From: Rhodoferax sp.
GTDB lineage: Bacteria; Pseudomonadota; Gammaproteobacteria; Burkholderiales; Burkholderiaceae_C
NCBI GenBank assembly: GCA_019449595.1
Contig: JAGRPL010000006.1
Coordinates: 233,451-297,450 of the forward strand
Length of the DNA stretch: 64,000 nucleotides
Direction: 5' to 3'
The number at the start of each line of letters is the position of its first letter. Positions within the stretch are counted from its first letter, which is position 1. The translations under genes were made by a program, and so were the position numbers. Of the stretch, positions 61,312-64,000 are shown piece after piece. Under the pieces are notes generated by a model. It was not told the origin of the DNA, ran no database searches, and saw nothing but the letters and a program-made list of their open reading frames with translations.

Positions 61312-62541
61312 ATGCCCATGACCGAGAAAACCTTGCCTGACAACCTGCACCCGGACACGCTGGCGGTGCGCATGGCCCTGGAGAAAAGCCAGTACGGCGA
61401 AAACTCGGAGGCGCTGTACCTCACCTCCAGTTTTGTCCAGCCCGATGCGGCCACCGCCGCGCGCCGCTTTGCCATGGAGGAAGACGGCTACACCTACACC
61501 CGTGTGGGCAATCCGACGGTATCCAGCATGGAGCTGCGACTGGCAGCGCTGGAAGGCACGGAGGCGGCCATTGGCACTTCCAGCGGCATGGCGGCCATTT
61601 TGTTGCTGGGTATGGGATTGCTGCGAAATGGCGACCACGTGGTGTGCTCGCAGTCGGTCTTCGGCTCCACCATCCGGCTGTTTGCCGGTGAGTTCTCCAA
61701 ATGGGGTATTTCCACCAGCTTCGTGTCGCAAACCGATGTGCAGCAGTGGAAAGAGGCGATCCGCCCCAACACCAAGCTGCTGTTCGCTGAAACCCCCACC
61801 AATCCGCTGACGGACATTTGCGACATCCAGGCCCTGGCCGATCTGGCCCACAACGCCGGCGCCTTGCTGGCCGTGGACAACTGCTTTTGCAGCCCAGCCC
61901 TGCAGCAACCCAAGCGCTTTGGCGCCGACTTCATCATCCACTCGGGCACCAAATACCTGGACGGCCAGGGGCGTGTGATGGCCGGTGCCATTTGCTGCGA
62001 CCAGCGCCACGTGGACGAACTGTTTCTGCCAGTGACCCGCACCGCGGGCATGGTGTTGTCGCCCTTCAACGCCTGGGTGGTGCTCAAGGGCATGGAAACC
62101 CTGGGCATTCGTATGCAGGCGCAGTCGGAGCGCGCGCTGGCCGTGGCCCAATGGCTGCAAGCCCATCCGCAGGTGAAGAATGTGTACTACCCCGGTCTGC
62201 CCAGCCACCCGCAGCACGCGCTGGCCATGCGCCAGCAGTCGGCCAGCGGCAAGGGGCTGGGGGCGGCCGTGGTGTCGTTCGATGTGCGTGGAGCGGATCC
62301 TGAGGCACTGCGCCGCAACGCCTTCGCCGCCATCGACGCCGTGCGCGTCTGCTCCATCACCACCAACCTGGGTGACACCAAGACCACCATCAGCCATCCG
62401 GCCAGCACGTCGCATGGACGCCTCACGGAAGTGCAGCGCCAGGCCGCGGGCATTGGCCAGGGGTTGATCCGCCTGGCCGTGGGCCTGGAGCATATTGAAG
62501 ACTTGAAGGCCGACCTTGCACGTGGCCTGGACACCCTGTAA
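61312..62541 (+). CDS. metZ: O-succinylhomoserine sulfhydrylase
   Basis: Cys/Met metabolism PLP family: [48 protein letters not shown]. Confidence 0.93.
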   Translation: MPMTEKTLPDNLHPDTLAVRMALEKSQYGENSEALYLTSSFVQPDAATAARRFAMEEDGYTYTRVGNPTVSSMELRLAALEGTEAAIGTSSGMAAILLLGMGLLRNGDHVVCSQSVFGSTIRLFAGEFSKWGISTSFVSQTDVQQWKEAIRPNTKLLFAETPTNPLTDICDIQALADLAHNAGALLAVDNCFCSPALQQPKRFGADFIIHSGTKYLDGQGRVMAGAICCDQRHVDELFLPVTRTAGMVLSPFNAWVVLKGMETLGIRMQAQSERALAVAQWLQAHPQVKNVYYPGLPSHPQHALAMRQQSASGKGLGAAVVSFDVRGADPEALRRNAFAAIDAVRVCSITTNLGDTKTTISHPASTSHGRLTEVQRQAAGIGQGLIRLAVGLEHIEDLKADLARGLDTL

Positions 62542-63944
62542 TGACCCAAAAAATACGCACCCGCATCGCACCGTCTCCCACCGGTTTTCTGCACCTGGGC
62601 ACGGCCCGTACCGCCCTGTATTCGTGGGCTTACGCTCGTCACTTTGGCGGCACGTTCGTGCTGCGCATCGAAGACACCGACGTGGCACGCTCCACGCAGA
62701 ACTCGGTCGACCAGATTCTGGAATCCATGCGCTGGCTGGGGCTGGACTATGACGAAGGCCCCATCTACCAGATGCAGCGCCTGGAGCGCTACAAGGAAGT
62801 GGTCGACCGCCTGATTGCCGAAGGCAAGGCCTACTACTGCTACAGCACCCCCGAAGAGCTGGAAGCCACCCGGGAAGCCAAGCGCGCGAAAGGTGAGAAG
62901 ACGCTGTATGACGGCCGCTGGCGCCCGGCTCCCGGCAAAACCCTGCCGCCGGTTCCACAGGGCGTGCAGCCGGTGGTGCGCTTCTGCAACCCGGCGGACG
63001 GCGAGGTGAGCTGGAACGATCTGGTCAAGGGCCCCATCACCATCAGCAACCGCGAGATTGACGACCTCATCATCGTGCGCACCGACGGCATTCCCACCTA
63101 CAACTTTGCCGTGGTGGTGGACGACTGGGACATGCAGATCACCCACGTGTTCCGGGGTGACGAGCACATCAACAACACGCCGTGGCAGATCAACATCTTC
63201 AACGCGCTGGGTGCACCCCTGCCGCTGTTCGGGCACTGCCCGGTGATCCTGGGGGATGACGGACAGAAGCTGTCCAAGCGCCGTGGCGCGGTCAGCGTGA
63301 CGGCGTACGAAGACGGCGGCTACCTGCCCGAGGCCATGCTCAACTACCTGGCGCGCCTGGGGTGGAGCCATGGCGATGAAGAGCTGTTCACCCGCGAGCA
63401 GCTGGTGTCCTGGTTTGACGGTACCCACCTCAACAAGAGCCCGGCCCAGTGGGACCCGGTCAAGCTGCTGTGGGTCAACGCACAGTACATGAAGCAGGCC
63501 GACAACCAGCGGCTGGCGGTCCTGGTGGCGCAGCAGCTGGTGAAACAGAATGTGGTGCTCGACGCCGCGCTGGTCGAGGGCCACCTGTCCAAGGTCTGCG
63601 CCCTGTTCAAGGATCGGTGCGACACCACGGTGGCGCTGGCTGCCTGGGCCGCCAAGTTCTACGGTGATGTGGTGCCCGATGCCGCCGAGAAGGCCCAGCA
63701 TGTGACTGAAGCGGTGAAACCCGCTCTGCAAATGCTGGCGGACAAACTGGCAACCTGTGTCTGGGACAAGGCCAGCATTGCGGCGGCAATCAAGGAAGTG
63801 CTGACTGCCACGGGCTTGAAGATGCCGCAGTTGGCTATGCCGGTGCGTGTGTTGGTGGTGGGCACGGCCCAGACGCCATCGCTGGATGCGGTGCTGGAAT
63901 TGTGCGGAAAAGAAAAAGTAATCACAAGATTGGCCGCAACCTGA
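62541..63944 (+). CDS. gltX: Glutamyl-tRNA synthetase
   Basis: [44 protein letters not shown]. Confidence 0.96.
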   Translation: MTQKIRTRIAPSPTGFLHLGTARTALYSWAYARHFGGTFVLRIEDTDVARSTQNSVDQILESMRWLGLDYDEGPIYQMQRLERYKEVVDRLIAEGKAYYCYSTPEELEATREAKRAKGEKTLYDGRWRPAPGKTLPPVPQGVQPVVRFCNPADGEVSWNDLVKGPITISNREIDDLIIVRTDGIPTYNFAVVVDDWDMQITHVFRGDEHINNTPWQINIFNALGAPLPLFGHCPVILGDDGQKLSKRRGAVSVTAYEDGGYLPEAMLNYLARLGWSHGDEELFTREQLVSWFDGTHLNKSPAQWDPVKLLWVNAQYMKQADNQRLAVLVAQQLVKQNVVLDAALVEGHLSKVCALFKDRCDTTVALAAWAAKFYGDVVPDAAEKAQHVTEAVKPALQMLADKLATCVWDKASIAAAIKEVLTATGLKMPQLAMPVRVLVVGTAQTPSLDAVLELCGKEKVITRLAAT

Positions 63945-63954
63945 ATTTCTACGC

Positions 63955-64000
63955 TATAATTTGAGGCTCGGGAATTGAGAATGTTAGATAAAACATTCTC
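63955..64000 (+). promoter_or_regulatory. Promoter -10 (TATAAT) followed by a 9-bp inverted repeat GAGAATGTT-AGATAA-AACATTCTC at the window end
   Basis: TATAAT 63955-63960; inverted repeat 63977-64000. Confidence 0.5.

Noticed and set aside
61099-62958. 619-aa minus-strand ORF opposite purF/metZ
   Set aside because: Shadow ORF; purF, metZ and gltX on the plus strand are well supported

Overview
64 kb chromosomal window from a high-GC betaproteobacterium, probably Burkholderiales/Comamonadaceae judging by protein content and synteny such as folC-dedD-cvpA-purF-metZ-gltX. No phage, IS element or CRISPR array was seen. Main blocks: (1) purine uptake and catabolism: xdhAB, a BMP-type nucleoside ABC transporter, then add, a second BMP protein and guanine deaminase; (2) a heme d1 biosynthesis cluster, nirE divergent from nirC-F-DL-G-H-J-N, with no nirS in the window; (3) a DctPQM TRAP transporter; (4) housekeeping genes: dcd, rhlE, apaH, fbp, pepN, prfB with the classical +1 frameshift, plsY, yajQ, murB, argG, folC, purF, metZ, gltX; (5) one tRNA-Thr(CGT). 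The strongest unexplained signal is a family of about 55-60 bp dispersed repeats, core GCTAT-N(5-8)-TAGCTGCYTGCGCA-N(6-9)-CGGGCGCTGNAGGCC. Nine copies are recognisable by eye. Most lie inside conserved housekeeping ORFs and are read through in frame, in two sense frames and also antisense. Other notable signals are a switch-like rhlE leader with a 9-codon overlapping uORF, an FNR-like plus NsrR-like palindrome pair in the nirE/nirC intergenic region, a triple-repeat DUF4148 protein, and an Asr-like exported basic repeat protein. All calls come from reading the sequence and recalled family knowledge. No database search was run.
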